A stretch of DNA of 64,000 nt from Shinella sp. PSBB067 (GTDB lineage Bacteria; Pseudomonadota; Alphaproteobacteria; Rhizobiales; Rhizobiaceae), in contig NZ_CP069303.1 of NCBI RefSeq assembly GCF_016839145.1, forward strand, positions 3,456,501 to 3,520,500, in the 5' to 3' direction. The position numbers and the translations under genes were made by a program. Positions 31,896 through 42,848 of the stretch are shown in pieces. Numbering within the stretch: position 1 is the stretch's first letter; every line of letters begins with the position of its first letter. The notes under the pieces are model-generated. The model saw only the letters and a program-made list of their open reading frames with translations, did not search any database and had not been told where the DNA came from.

Positions 31896-32321
31896 TCAAG
31901 AGACCAGCGCCACGAACATCGCGGCAAGGCCCAGCATCGAGCCGACCCATGCCAGCGAGCGGACATAGGGAACGCCAGCCAGATAGAGCGGAATGTAGAC
32001 GATACGGCAGGCAAACCACAACCAGGCGCCGCCTACGCCCCAGCCGGAGGCATCGCCCTTCAGCGCGAGGGCCAGCGCCAGCGCGATGAAGGCCGGATAG
32101 GTCTCGCGGAAATTGCCGGATGCCCGCGCGGCGCGGCCGGCGATCTTGCCGGAGGGCGTAAAGTCCACGTCGCGCGGCCCGGGATTCCACGAGGCGCCCA
32201 GCGTCCTTGCGGCCTCCGCGCTCGTCGTGAAGGCCTGCAGCATGACATGGACGGCAAGGAGGACGGCGCTCCAGCCGACCATCGGCAGGAAAGGCGATGC
32301 GGAAAGGGAGGACAGGTCCAT
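31896..32321 (-). CDS. MAPEG family membrane protein
   Basis: This 141-residue protein has four hydrophobic helices, starting FLPMVGWSAVLLAVHVMLQA and ending LAWVGSMLGLAAMFVALVS. The NFRETYPAFIALALALAL block and RIVYIPLYLAGVPYVRS are MAPEG signatures (microsomal glutathione-S-transferase-like). A glutathione-linked role is family knowledge; bacterial members are mostly uncharacterised. It is 32 bp ahead of the exporter gene and 75 bp after odhB. Confidence 0.85.
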   Translation of the reverse strand: MDLSSLSASPFLPMVGWSAVLLAVHVMLQAFTTSAEAARTLGASWNPGPRDVDFTPSGKIAGRAARASGNFRETYPAFIALALALALKGDASGWGVGGAWLWFACRIVYIPLYLAGVPYVRSLAWVGSMLGLAAMFVALVS

Positions 32322-32357
32322 GGCGATTGCGCTTCCTGGCTTCTGGCTCGGTCGAAA

Positions 32358-32379
32358 GCCGCCTCGGTTGCGGGGCGGC
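32358..32379 (-). terminator. Weak hairpin after odhB
   Basis: A 6-bp stem GCCGCC / GGCGGC with a 10-nt loop lies in the 75-bp gap between odhB and the MAPEG gene. On the minus strand it is followed by TTTCGACC. It could partly terminate the mdh-sucCDA-odhB transcript and reduce expression of the downstream genes. Confidence 0.35.
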
Positions 32380-32396
32380 CTCTGTCTCGCGAACGA

Positions 32397-33635
32397 TCAG
32401 AGATCGAGAACGAGGCGTTCCGGGTCTTCTAGGCTTTCCTTGACGCGCACCAGGAAGGTCACGGCTTCCTTGCCGTCGACCATGCGGTGGTCGTAGGACA
32501 GCGCCAGATACATCATCGGACGGATGACGATCTGGCCGCCGACGACGACCGGACGCTCCTGGATCTTGTGCATGCCGAGGATGCCCGACTGCGGGGCATT
32601 GAGGATCGGCGAGGACATCAGCGAGCCGTAGACGCCGCCGTTCGAGATGGTGAAGGTGCCGCCCTGCATGTCGGCCATCGACAGCGCGCCGTCACGGGCG
32701 AGCTTGCCGAGGCGGCCGATTTCCTTCTCGATCTCGGCGATCGACATCTGGTCGGCATCGCGCACGACCGGGACCACGAGGCCCTTGTCCGTGCCGACGG
32801 CGACGCCGACATGGCAATAGTTCTTGTAGATGATGTCGGTGCCGTCGATCTCGGCGTTGACGGCCGGCAGTTCCTTCAGCGCGTGCGTGACGGCCTTGGT
32901 GAAGAAACCCATGAAGCCGAGCTTCACGCCGTGCTTCTTCTCGAAGATGTCCTTGTAGCGGCTGCGCAGGTCCATCACGGCCTTCATGTCCACCTCGTTA
33001 TAGGTGGTCAGCATGGCGGCGGTGTTCTGCGCATCCTTGAGGCGCCGTGCGATGGTCTGGCGCAGGCGCGTCATCTTCACGCGCTCCTCGCGCGGCGCGT
33101 CTGCTTCCGGGGAGGCAGGGCGGGCGGCAGCCTTGACCGGCTCGGCGGCAGCGGCGGAGGCCGTGATGCCCTTGGCGACGGCGGCGATGACATCGCCCTT
33201 CAGCACCTGGCCGCGCTTGCCGGAACCGTCGACCTGATCGGCCGCGATGTTGTTTTCGGCGAGCAGCTTGGCGGCGGCCGGAGCCGGCGGCATGGAGGAC
33301 GCGCCGGCAGCGGGCTTGGCCTCGGCGGCGGGAGCGGCGGCGGCGGCAGCCTTCTCGACTTTCTCGGCGGCAGCGGGAGCCGCCGCACCGGCGGATGCGC
33401 CCTCGGCGATCTGGCCGAGCAGGCCGCCCGGCTCGACGGTGTCGCCGGCATTGGCGGTGATTTCCGACAGGACGCCGGAGGCCGGGGCCGGCACTTCGAT
33501 CGTCACCTTGTCGGTTTCCAGTTCACAGAGCGGCTCGTCGGCCTTGATGGCGTCGCCGACCTTCTTGAACCAGGTGCCGACGGTCGCTTCGCTGACGGAT
33601 TCGCCCAAAGTCGGGACGCGGATTTCGGTAGCCAT
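32397..33635 (-). CDS. odhB: 2-oxoglutarate dehydrogenase E2 (dihydrolipoamide succinyltransferase)
   Basis: This is the core of the 2-oxoglutarate dehydrogenase complex. The 412-residue protein has one lipoyl domain with the modified Lys43 in [10 protein letters not shown], an Ala/Pro-rich linker at about residues 80-115, an E1/E3-binding domain near 117-155 ([12 protein letters not shown]) and the catalytic domain ending with His383 and Asp387 in SYDHRMVDG. The start [13 protein letters not shown] at 33635 is preferred to a longer frame from 33677. It is also called sucB. The gap to sucA holds a RIME-like repeat. Confidence 0.97.
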   Translation of the reverse strand: MATEIRVPTLGESVSEATVGTWFKKVGDAIKADEPLCELETDKVTIEVPAPASGVLSEITANAGDTVEPGGLLGQIAEGASAGAAAPAAAEKVEKAAAAAAPAAEAKPAAGASSMPPAPAAAKLLAENNIAADQVDGSGKRGQVLKGDVIAAVAKGITASAAAAEPVKAAARPASPEADAPREERVKMTRLRQTIARRLKDAQNTAAMLTTYNEVDMKAVMDLRSRYKDIFEKKHGVKLGFMGFFTKAVTHALKELPAVNAEIDGTDIIYKNYCHVGVAVGTDKGLVVPVVRDADQMSIAEIEKEIGRLGKLARDGALSMADMQGGTFTISNGGVYGSLMSSPILNAPQSGILGMHKIQERPVVVGGQIVIRPMMYLALSYDHRMVDGKEAVTFLVRVKESLEDPERLVLDL

Positions 33636-33670
33636 GAGTTGAGTTCCGTTCGTTCGTGTCTTTGTCGTGG

Positions 33671-33735
33671 TTAGCAATTCCAGGAAAAGTGTGAAGCGGT
33701 TTTCCGTTCGGAATTGCGATAAACAAAAAGGTTAA
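33671..33735. repeat. RIME-like palindromic intergenic repeat between sucA and odhB
   Basis: The sequence AGCAATTCCAGGAAAAGTG...GCGGTTTTCCGTTCGGAATTGCG has an outer inverted repeat GCAATTCC (33674-33681) / GGAATTGC (33710-33717) and an inner GGAAAA/TTTTCC pair. A near-identical core recurs at 56395. This matches the rhizobial intergenic mosaic element (RIME) pattern. As RNA it folds into a long stem-loop inside the sucA-odhB intercistronic region. Confidence 0.8.
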
Positions 33736-33744
33736 CCGGGCGGA

Positions 33745-36741
33745 TCAACCGCCCAGCGCGTCCTCGAGGAAGGCGGCAAGCTGCGAGAGATGCTTGGACA
33801 TCAGGCCCGTCGCCGGCGAGGCGGCGGCCGGACGGCCGGTATAGCGCACGCGCTGGTACTTGGCGTCGATATGCGCCAGCACCCATTCCAGATAGGGATC
33901 GATGAAGGCCCAGGCGCCCATGTTCTTGGGCTCTTCCTGGCACCAGACCATCTCCGCGTTGCGGAAGCGCGACAGCTCGTTGATCAGCGCCTTGGCCGGG
34001 AACGGATAGAGCTGTTCCAGGCGCAGGAGATAGACATCGTCGATGCCCCGCTTCTCGCGCTCTTCCAGAAGGTCGTAATAGACCTTGCCCGAGCACATCA
34101 CGACGCGGCGGATCTTGGCGTCCTTCTGGAGCTTGATCGGGCCGTCCTTGATCACTTCGGCGTCGTCCCACAAGAGGCGGTGGAACGAGCTCTCGCCCGC
34201 CATTTCCGACAGCGAGGAGACCGCACGCTTGTGGCGCAGCAGCGACTTCGGCGTCATCATGATCAGCGGCTTGCGGAAGTCGCGCTTCACCTGGCGGCGC
34301 AGGATGTGGAAGTAGTTCGCCGGCGTCGTGACATTGGCGACCTGCATGTTGTCTTCCGCGCAGAGCTGCAGGAAGCGTTCGAGGCGGGCGGAGGAGTGCT
34401 CCGGCCCCTGCCCCTCATAGCCGTGCGGCAGGAGGCACACGAGGCCCGACATGCGCAGCCACTTGCGTTCGCCCGACGAGATGAACTGGTCGAAGATGAC
34501 CTGCGCGCCGTTGGCGAAGTCGCCGAACTGGGCTTCCCAGAGGGTGAGCGCATTCGGGCGGGCCAGCGAATAGCCGTATTCGAAGCCGAGCACCGCCTCT
34601 TCCGAGAGCATCGAGTTGATGACCTCGTAGCGCGCCTGCGTCGGCGAGAGGTTGGCGAGCGGGATGTAGCGGTCCTCGGTCTCCTGGTCGTAGAGCACCG
34701 AATGGCGCTGCGAGAAGGTGCCGCGCTCGCAGTCCTGGCCGGACAGGCGGATCTTCGTGCCCTCGACGCAGAGCGTGCCGAAGGCGAGCGCCTCGCCCAT
34801 CGCCCAGTCGATGCCCTCGCCCGTCTCGACCATCTGCATGCGGTTGTCCATGAACCGCTGGATGGTCTTGTGGGCGTGGAAGCCTTCCGGGATCGTCGCG
34901 ATCTTGCGGCCGATCTCTTTCAGCTGCTTCATCGGCACCGAGGTCTTGCCGCGGCGCTGTTCGTCCTGGTTGTCGGCCGAGCGCAGGCCCGACCACACGC
35001 CGTCCAGCCAGTCGGCCTTGTTCGGCTTGTAGGACTGGCCGATCTCGAATTCGGTTTCGAGGTTGGCGCGCCAGTCGGCCTTCATCTTCTCGAACTCGCC
35101 CTCGCTGATGACGCCCTCGGCGATGAGGCGCGCACCGTAGAGGTTGACGACCGTCTTGTGGGCGCGGATCGCCTTGTACATCTTCGGCTGCGTGAACGCC
35201 GGCTCGTCGCCTTCGTTATGGCCGAAGCGGCGGTAGCAGAAGATATCAAGCACGACCGGCTTGTGGAACTTCATGCGGAATTCGGTCGCGACCTTCGCGG
35301 CATAGACCACCGCTTCCGGGTCGTCGCCGTTCACATGGAAGATCGGCGCCTCGATCATCTTCGCCACATCCGAGGGATAGGGCGAGGAGCGCGAGAAGGC
35401 CGGGTTCGTGGTGAAGCCGATCTGGTTGTTGATGATGACATGCACCGTGCCGGCGACGCGGTGGCCGCGCAGGCCCGAAAGGCCGAGGATTTCGGCAACC
35501 ACGCCCTGGCCCGCGAAAGCCGCATCGCCGTGCAGCAGGAGCGGCATGACCTTGGCGCGCTCGCGCAGCGGAATGATGTCGCCCTCGAAGACGGTCGCCA
35601 TCTGGTCCTGCTTGGCGCGGGCCTTGCCCATGACGACCGGGTTGACGATCTCCAGATGCGAGGGGTTGGCGGTCAGCGACAGGTGCACCTTGTTGCCGTC
35701 GAACTCGCGGTCCGAGGAGGCGCCGAGATGGTACTTCACGTCGCCCGAGCCTTCCACTTCGTCAGGCGCGTAGGAGCCGCCCTTGAACTCGTGGAACACG
35801 GCGCGGTGGGGCTTGGCCATCACGTTGGTGAGGACATTGAGGCGGCCGCGATGCGCCATGCCGAGCACGATTTCCTTCAGGCCCATCTGGCCGCCGCGCT
35901 TTATGATCTGCTCCAGCGCCGGGATCAGCGCTTCGCCGCCGTCGAGGCCGAAGCGCTTGGTGCCCTTGTACTTGACGTCGATGAACTGCTCGAAGCCTTC
36001 CGCCTCGATCAGCTTCTGCAGGATCGCCTTCTTGCCTTCGACGGTGAAGTCGACGCCCTTGTCCGGGCCTTCGATGCGCTCCTGGATCCAGCCCTTCTCT
36101 TCCGGGTTGGAGATGTGCATGAACTCGACGCCGATGGTCGAGCAATAGGTGCGCTCGAGGATTTCGACCATTTCGCGCACGGTGGCGTATTCGAGGCCGA
36201 GCACGTTGTCGATGAAGATCTTGCGGTCGAGATCCTTCTCCTCGAAACCGTAGTTCGAGGGGGAGAGCTCGTGATAATCCTCGACCGGGGCGGCGATGCC
36301 GAGCGGGTCGAGCTTGGCGTGCAGGTGGCCGCGGGCGCGGTAGGCGCGGATCATCATGATGGCGCGCACCGAATCGCGGGTCGCCTGGTTGACGTCGGCC
36401 TGGTTGACCGGCGTGCCGGTCTGCGCGGCGACGGCCTCGGCCTTCGCCTGCACCTTCTTTTCGAGAACCTTCTCGACCACGCCCCAGTTGCCGTCGAGCG
36501 CCGAGACGAGTTCGCCGTTGGCGGCGATCGGCCAGTTCGCGCGCTTCCACGAGGCGCCCCGGGCCGCCTTGATCACGTCGGAGGGCTGGTCCTCGAGGGC
36601 CTTGAAGAAGGCCTGCCATTCCTCGCCGACGGAGGCGGGATCCGCCTCGTAGCTGGCATAGAGCTGTTCGATATAGGCTGCGTTCGCCCCGTCGAGGAAG
36701 GACGTGGCCAGGAATTGTTCGTTGACGTCTTGCCGTGCCAT
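33745..36741 (-). CDS. sucA: 2-oxoglutarate dehydrogenase E1
   Basis: The 998-residue thiamine-diphosphate enzyme decarboxylates 2-oxoglutarate. It starts MARQDVNEQFLATSFLDGAN followed by YIEQLYASYEADP, the family N-terminus. Central blocks GMAHRGRLNVLTNVM and NPSHLEIVNPVVMGK, and the ThDP-binding HGDAAFAGQGVVAE, are intact. The C-terminal YEGQGPEHSSARLERFLQLC is the second-domain signature. Length is standard. Also named odhA. It lies between sucD (138-bp gap) and odhB. Confidence 0.98.
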   Translation of the reverse strand: MARQDVNEQFLATSFLDGANAAYIEQLYASYEADPASVGEEWQAFFKALEDQPSDVIKAARGASWKRANWPIAANGELVSALDGNWGVVEKVLEKKVQAKAEAVAAQTGTPVNQADVNQATRDSVRAIMMIRAYRARGHLHAKLDPLGIAAPVEDYHELSPSNYGFEEKDLDRKIFIDNVLGLEYATVREMVEILERTYCSTIGVEFMHISNPEEKGWIQERIEGPDKGVDFTVEGKKAILQKLIEAEGFEQFIDVKYKGTKRFGLDGGEALIPALEQIIKRGGQMGLKEIVLGMAHRGRLNVLTNVMAKPHRAVFHEFKGGSYAPDEVEGSGDVKYHLGASSDREFDGNKVHLSLTANPSHLEIVNPVVMGKARAKQDQMATVFEGDIIPLRERAKVMPLLLHGDAAFAGQGVVAEILGLSGLRGHRVAGTVHVIINNQIGFTTNPAFSRSSPYPSDVAKMIEAPIFHVNGDDPEAVVYAAKVATEFRMKFHKPVVLDIFCYRRFGHNEGDEPAFTQPKMYKAIRAHKTVVNLYGARLIAEGVISEGEFEKMKADWRANLETEFEIGQSYKPNKADWLDGVWSGLRSADNQDEQRRGKTSVPMKQLKEIGRKIATIPEGFHAHKTIQRFMDNRMQMVETGEGIDWAMGEALAFGTLCVEGTKIRLSGQDCERGTFSQRHSVLYDQETEDRYIPLANLSPTQARYEVINSMLSEEAVLGFEYGYSLARPNALTLWEAQFGDFANGAQVIFDQFISSGERKWLRMSGLVCLLPHGYEGQGPEHSSARLERFLQLCAEDNMQVANVTTPANYFHILRRQVKRDFRKPLIMMTPKSLLRHKRAVSSLSEMAGESSFHRLLWDDAEVIKDGPIKLQKDAKIRRVVMCSGKVYYDLLEEREKRGIDDVYLLRLEQLYPFPAKALINELSRFRNAEMVWCQEEPKNMGAWAFIDPYLEWVLAHIDAKYQRVRYTGRPAAASPATGLMSKHLSQLAAFLEDALGG

Positions 36742-36842
36742 GGTGTCTTGCGGGCGCCGCGCCCGCCTCCCGAACGATCGTGTTGACCGGGCTTTCCCGG
36801 CTTGCCGCCCGGCGCCGATGTCGCACCGGGAAGAGACGGATC

Positions 36843-36863
36843 GGCCGGCATTTTCAGCCGGCC
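36843..36863. other. Inverted repeat between sucD and sucA
   Basis: A 7-bp inverted repeat GGCCGGC / GCCGGCC with a 7-nt loop lies 17 bp past the sucD stop. It is not followed by a U-run on the minus strand. It may mark an mRNA processing site in the 138-bp sucD-sucA gap. Confidence 0.35.
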
Positions 36864-36879
36864 CACCCTTTTCGATTTT

Positions 36880-37782
36880 TCAGCCCTTGAGGACTTCGAC
36901 GAGCGTCTTGCCGAGGCGCGCCGGCGAAGGCGAAACGCGGATGCCCGCCGCCTCCATCGCAGAAATCTTGGATTCCGCATCGCCCTTGCCGCCGGAAACG
37001 ACAGCGCCGGCATGGCCCATGGTGCGGCCCTTCGGGGCCGTGCGGCCCGCGATGAAGCCGGCCATCGGCTTCTTGCGGCCCTTCTTGGCCTCGTCGATGA
37101 GGAACTGCGCCGCATCTTCCTCGGCCGAGCCGCCGATTTCGCCGATCATGATGATCGAGGTCGTGGCGTCGTCGGCCAGGAACATCTCCAGTACGTCGAT
37201 GAATTCGGTGCCCTTGACCGGGTCGCCGCCGATGCCGACGGCCGTCGTCTGGCCGAGGCCTTCGTTGGACGTCTGGAAGACGGCCTCATAGGTCAGCGTG
37301 CCGGAGCGCGAGACGATGCCGACCGAGCCCTTGCGGAAGATCGAGCCCGGCATGATGCCGATCTTGCACTCTTCCGGCGTCAGGATGCCGGGGCAGTTCG
37401 GGCCGAGCAGGCGCGAGGAGGAACGGTCGAGGCGTGCCTTGACGCGCACCATGTCGGCAACCGGGATGCCCTCGGTGATGCAGGTAATGAACGGGATTTC
37501 CGCTTCGATCGCCTCGATGATCGCGTCCGCGGCGCCGGCCGGCGGAACGTAGATCACGGATGCGTCCGCGCCGGTCTTTTCCTTGCCTTCGGCGACGGAG
37601 GCGAAGATCGGCAGGGTTTCGCCCTTGGAGCCGGTCCAGGTTTCGCCGCCCTTCTTCGGGTGGATGCCGCCGACCATCTGCGTGCCGTAATAGGCGAGCG
37701 CCTGTTCGGTGTGGAAGGAGCCGGTCTTGCCGGTCAGGCCCTGAACGAGGACCTTGGTGTTCTTGTTGACGAGAATCGACAT
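36880..37782 (-). CDS. sucD: Succinyl-CoA synthetase subunit alpha
   Basis: This 300-residue subunit carries the phosphorylated catalytic His (about residue 257) in [13 protein letters not shown]. The CoA-binding fold begins with [20 protein letters not shown], and [20 protein letters not shown] is the second signature. Normal length. It starts at 37782 and lies 17 bp after sucC; together they convert succinyl-CoA to succinate with nucleotide triphosphate formation. Confidence 0.98.
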   Translation of the reverse strand: MSILVNKNTKVLVQGLTGKTGSFHTEQALAYYGTQMVGGIHPKKGGETWTGSKGETLPIFASVAEGKEKTGADASVIYVPPAGAADAIIEAIEAEIPFITCITEGIPVADMVRVKARLDRSSSRLLGPNCPGILTPEECKIGIMPGSIFRKGSVGIVSRSGTLTYEAVFQTSNEGLGQTTAVGIGGDPVKGTEFIDVLEMFLADDATTSIIMIGEIGGSAEEDAAQFLIDEAKKGRKKPMAGFIAGRTAPKGRTMGHAGAVVSGGKGDAESKISAMEAAGIRVSPSPARLGKTLVEVLKG

Positions 37783-37799
37783 GAGGTCTGGTCCTTCAG

Positions 37800-38993
<1,194 letters not shown>

Positions 38994-39009
38994 CGGGAAA
39001 ATCCTCGGA

Positions 39010-39993
<984 letters not shown>

Positions 39994-40067
39994 TCAACAG
40001 GCCCCCAATGTCGCAATTGCGGGACCTTTCGGCGCAAGGGCTTACGCTTCCTGCGTTAAATATTCAA

Positions 40068-40095
40068 TACATACTTTTGGACTGAGGAATTTCAA
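40068..40095 (-). promoter_or_regulatory. Candidate promoter of the mdh-suc operon
   Basis: On the minus strand TTGAAA (40090-40095) and TATGTA (40068-40073) are separated by 16 bp within an AT-rich stretch that stands out from the GC-rich surroundings. This would give a leader of about 90 nt before mdh. Pattern-based prediction. Confidence 0.5.
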
Positions 40096-40107
40096 TCGGT
40101 TAGATGC

Positions 40108-40136
40108 AAAAATTCTTACGTAAAGGTAAGATTTTT
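40108..40136 (-). terminator. Terminator after zapE
   Basis: An AT-rich imperfect stem AAAAATTCTTAC / GTAAGATTTTT (one bulged T) lies 14 bp past the zapE stop. Read on the minus strand the stem ends in a run of Ts (AATTTTTGC). Structure and position fit an intrinsic terminator separating zapE from the mdh promoter. Confidence 0.7.
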
Positions 40137-40149
40137 CGTCACGCTTCCG

Positions 40150-41331
40150 TCATTTTTCGCCGTATCGCACCTGATGATCGGCAAGATATTCCGTGCTGCG
40201 GATCTCGATGAGGCGCGAGACGGTGCGGTCGAATTCGAAGCCCTCCGTGCCCTTCCGGGTCACCAGCAGGTTCTCCGGCGCCGCCGCCGCGGACGCGAAA
40301 AGCCGCGCCCGATGATCGTAGATCGTATCGACGAGATTGATGAACCGCTTCGTCTCGTTGCGCTTCTCCGCTCCCAGCAGAGGAATGTGGTCGACGAACA
40401 GCGTGTCGAAATGCGCGAGGATCTCCAGGTAGTCGGCCGCGCCCAGCGGCCGCTCGCACAGATCGGCGAAGGAGAAGCGCGCGATGCGTCCCGCCGCCTG
40501 CGGCACCGCGATGCTCCGGCCACGGAAGGAGATCGTGCGCGGGCCGGTCGGCATGCCCGCCGTCTCCCGCCGCCAGGCCGCATCCATCGCCATGTCGGCA
40601 TCCTCGCCGAGCGGGTAACGGAAGACCGGCAGGCCGCTGTCCTTCTCCATGCGGTAATCCGTCATCGAGTCCAGCGGCACGATCTCGACATGCCGTTTCA
40701 GGAGTTCGACGAAGGGCAGGAAGAGGCTGCGGTTGAGACCATCCCTGTAGAGGTCGTCCGGCTCGACATTGGAGGTCGCGACCAGGATGCAGCCGCGCCG
40801 GAACAATTCGCCGAAGAGACGCGACAGGATCATCGCATCGGCGATGTCGGTCACGGAGAATTCGTCGAAGCAGAGCAGCCGCGCCTCCTCGATGAGGCTG
40901 GCGGCGACCGGCGGCACGGGATCGGCCTGCGTCGTCTCACCCGCCTTCAGCTTCTGGCGGTGCTTGTGGATGCGCTCGTGCACATCCGCCATGAACTCGT
41001 GGAAATGGGCCCGGCGCTTGCGCTTGACGGGCGCAAGATCGAAGAACAGGTCCATCAGCATGGTCTTGCCGCGCCCGACGCCGCCATGGATGTAGAGCCC
41101 CTTCGGGGCGCTGACGCTCTCGGGCTTGCGGGAGGCGAAGAGCCAGCCGAGCGCGCTCGACTTGCGGGCCGGGCGCTGGGCATGGACCTCGCCGAGCAGG
41201 CGGTCGAAACGCGCCGCCATTGCCCGCTGCGCGGGGTCCGGCTTCAGCGCGCCGCTCGCCACGAGGGCCTGCAGCCTGTCCGAAACGCCGTGTTCCGGAT
41301 GCGTCGAGACCCGGTCCCAGTCCTTGCCCAT
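40150..41331 (-). CDS. zapE: AFG1/ZapE family cell-division ATPase
   Basis: The 393-residue AFG1-like P-loop ATPase has Walker A GGVGRGKTMLMDLFFD near residue 84, and Walker B LLCFDEFSVTDIADAM near residue 153. The ARAHFHEFMADVHERIH block is a family signature. In E. coli ZapE modulates FtsZ rings under low oxygen; mitochondrial AFG1 aids respiratory complexes. Its position just upstream of mdh is common in rhizobia. Start ATG 41331. Confidence 0.94.
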   Translation of the reverse strand: MGKDWDRVSTHPEHGVSDRLQALVASGALKPDPAQRAMAARFDRLLGEVHAQRPARKSSALGWLFASRKPESVSAPKGLYIHGGVGRGKTMLMDLFFDLAPVKRKRRAHFHEFMADVHERIHKHRQKLKAGETTQADPVPPVAASLIEEARLLCFDEFSVTDIADAMILSRLFGELFRRGCILVATSNVEPDDLYRDGLNRSLFLPFVELLKRHVEIVPLDSMTDYRMEKDSGLPVFRYPLGEDADMAMDAAWRRETAGMPTGPRTISFRGRSIAVPQAAGRIARFSFADLCERPLGAADYLEILAHFDTLFVDHIPLLGAEKRNETKRFINLVDTIYDHRARLFASAAAAPENLLVTRKGTEGFEFDRTVSRLIEIRSTEYLADHQVRYGEK

Positions 41332-41363
41332 GGGCGGTATTTATCCGGTATCCGAGGAAGGGA

Positions 41364-41909
41364 TCAGCGCGAGAGGCTGACAGGCTGGCCCGAATTGGTC
41401 GAACCGTCGAAGCGGGAATCGGCCGTCTTGTAGAGGCGGGCGATCGCGTTGCCGTTGCGATCCTTCAGGACGACCTGCTTGCCGGCGACTTCCCAGGAGC
41501 CCATCGTCGTCAGTTCGCCCGCGCAGCCGCGCGTGCCGCCGCGCGAACCGCCGCCGAGATTGGTGAGCGTCAGGAACATGTCGCAGGAGGACGGGCCGTT
41601 GGAGACGCGCCAGTTGCCGACCATGCCTTCCTTCTTCACGTCGAGGGCGCTGGCGGCCGCCGTATCGCCCGTGCCGACGCCGGTGCCGGTCGCCATCGCG
41701 GTATCGGTGCCCGGCTTTTCCGGGAACTGGCCGCCGCTCGTGCTGGTGGTCGGGTCGGGAAGCTGGCTCGAGGAGACCGAGCCGATCGGCTGGGCCTGGA
41801 GCGGCGCGATGTTCGGCTGCGTATTGACGCTGTCCATCGACCCGGTGCGCTGGCAACCGGCAAGTGCAAGCGCCATCATCAGTCCGCCCGCCGCATGGTG
41901 AATCCGCAT
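41364..41909 (-). CDS. Outer-membrane lipoprotein with Inh-type protease inhibitor domain (Omp19-like)
   Basis: This 181-residue protein starts at the ATG at 41909 behind TTGGAGTATCGAG. It has a lipoprotein signal with lipobox LALAGC and the lipidated Cys at residue 19. A Ser/Thr/Gly-rich linker follows, then a C-terminal beta-rich Inh/AprI domain with the Cys pair in [10 protein letters not shown] and [11 protein letters not shown]. The layout matches Brucella Omp19-type lipoproteins, which inhibit proteases. A longer frame from 42032 is rejected because it destroys the lipobox start. Confidence 0.85.
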   Translation of the reverse strand: MRIHHAAGGLMMALALAGCQRTGSMDSVNTQPNIAPLQAQPIGSVSSSQLPDPTTSTSGGQFPEKPGTDTAMATGTGVGTGDTAAASALDVKKEGMVGNWRVSNGPSSCDMFLTLTNLGGGSRGGTRGCAGELTTMGSWEVAGKQVVLKDRNGNAIARLYKTADSRFDGSTNSGQPVSLSR

Positions 41910-41996
41910 CTCGATACTCCAATTCTGCCCGATACTGCTGCCATGCAGCAATTTACGCCGAATTAACGTGAATCGCCCGCACGAATCAAGATGAAA

Positions 41997-42016
41997 CGGC
42001 CCGATAGCCCGGGCCG
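41997..42016 (-). terminator. Probable terminator of the sdhCDAB operon
   Basis: A 6-bp GC stem CGGCCC / GGGCCG with an 8-nt loop lies 35 bp past the sdhB stop. On the minus strand it is followed by TTTCATCTTG. The tail is short, so termination may be partial, but position fits the operon end. Confidence 0.55.
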
Positions 42017-42050
42017 CCTTCTCACGTTTCATGAACGGTGATCATGTAGG

Positions 42051-42830
42051 TCAGAGACGGCGCTCGACCAGCATCTTCTTGATTTCGCCGATCGCCTTGG
42101 CAGGATTGAGGCCCTTCGGGCAGGACTGGGCGCAATTCATGATCGTGTGGCAGCGATAGAGGCGGAAGGGGTCTTCCAGGTTGTCGAGACGTTCGCCCGT
42201 GGCCTCGTCGCGGCTGTCGATCAGCCAGCGATAGGCCTGCAGCAGCACGGCGGGGCCGAGATAGCGGTCGCCGTTCCACCAGTAGCTCGGACAGGAGGTC
42301 GAGCAGCAGGCGCACAGGATGCACTCGTAGAGCCCGTCGAGCTTGAGGCGATCCTCATGGCTCTGCTTCCATTCCTTGGCCGGCGTCGGCGAGACGGTTT
42401 TCAGCCACGGCTCGATGGAGCGGTGCTGGGCGTAGAAGTTGGTAAGGTCCGGAACGAGGTCCTTGACCACAGGCATGTGCGGCAGCGGATAGACCTTCAC
42501 GGTCCCCTTCACCTCGTCCATGCCCTTGGTGCAGGCGAGCGTGTTGGTGCCGTCGATGTTCATGGCGCAGGAGCCGCAGATGCCTTCGCGGCAGGAGCGG
42601 CGCAGCGTCAGCGTCGGGTCGATCTTGTTCTTGATGTAGAGCAGCGCGTCGAGAACCATCGGGCCGCAATCGTCGACATCGATGTAGAACGTGTCGATGG
42701 ACGGGTTCTTCCCGTCGTCCGGGTTCCAGCGGTAGATGCGGAACTCGCGGGTGTTCGCGGCCCCGGCCGGCTTCGGCCAGACCTTGCCCTCGGTCATCTG
42801 CGAGTTCTTCGGGAGAGCGAGTTCAACCAT
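42051..42830 (-). CDS. sdhB: Succinate dehydrogenase iron-sulfur subunit
   Basis: This 259-residue subunit of complex II carries all three clusters: the [2Fe-2S] site in [13 protein letters not shown], the [4Fe-4S] site in [16 protein letters not shown], and the [3Fe-4S] site in [14 protein letters not shown]. The N-terminus has [16 protein letters not shown], a ferredoxin-like start. The ribosome binding site is GAGGAGAACAGG. It is the last gene of sdhCDAB, 18 bp after sdhA. Confidence 0.98.
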   Translation of the reverse strand: MVELALPKNSQMTEGKVWPKPAGAANTREFRIYRWNPDDGKNPSIDTFYIDVDDCGPMVLDALLYIKNKIDPTLTLRRSCREGICGSCAMNIDGTNTLACTKGMDEVKGTVKVYPLPHMPVVKDLVPDLTNFYAQHRSIEPWLKTVSPTPAKEWKQSHEDRLKLDGLYECILCACCSTSCPSYWWNGDRYLGPAVLLQAYRWLIDSRDEATGERLDNLEDPFRLYRCHTIMNCAQSCPKGLNPAKAIGEIKKMLVERRL

Positions 42831-42848
42831 GTCCTGTTCTCCTCGGGC

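Noticed and set aside
33790..36786. 998-codon plus-strand frame over sucA
   Set aside because: Antisense shadow of the sucA gene, created by high GC third positions; the sequence is His/Arg/Asp-rich and has no known motifs.
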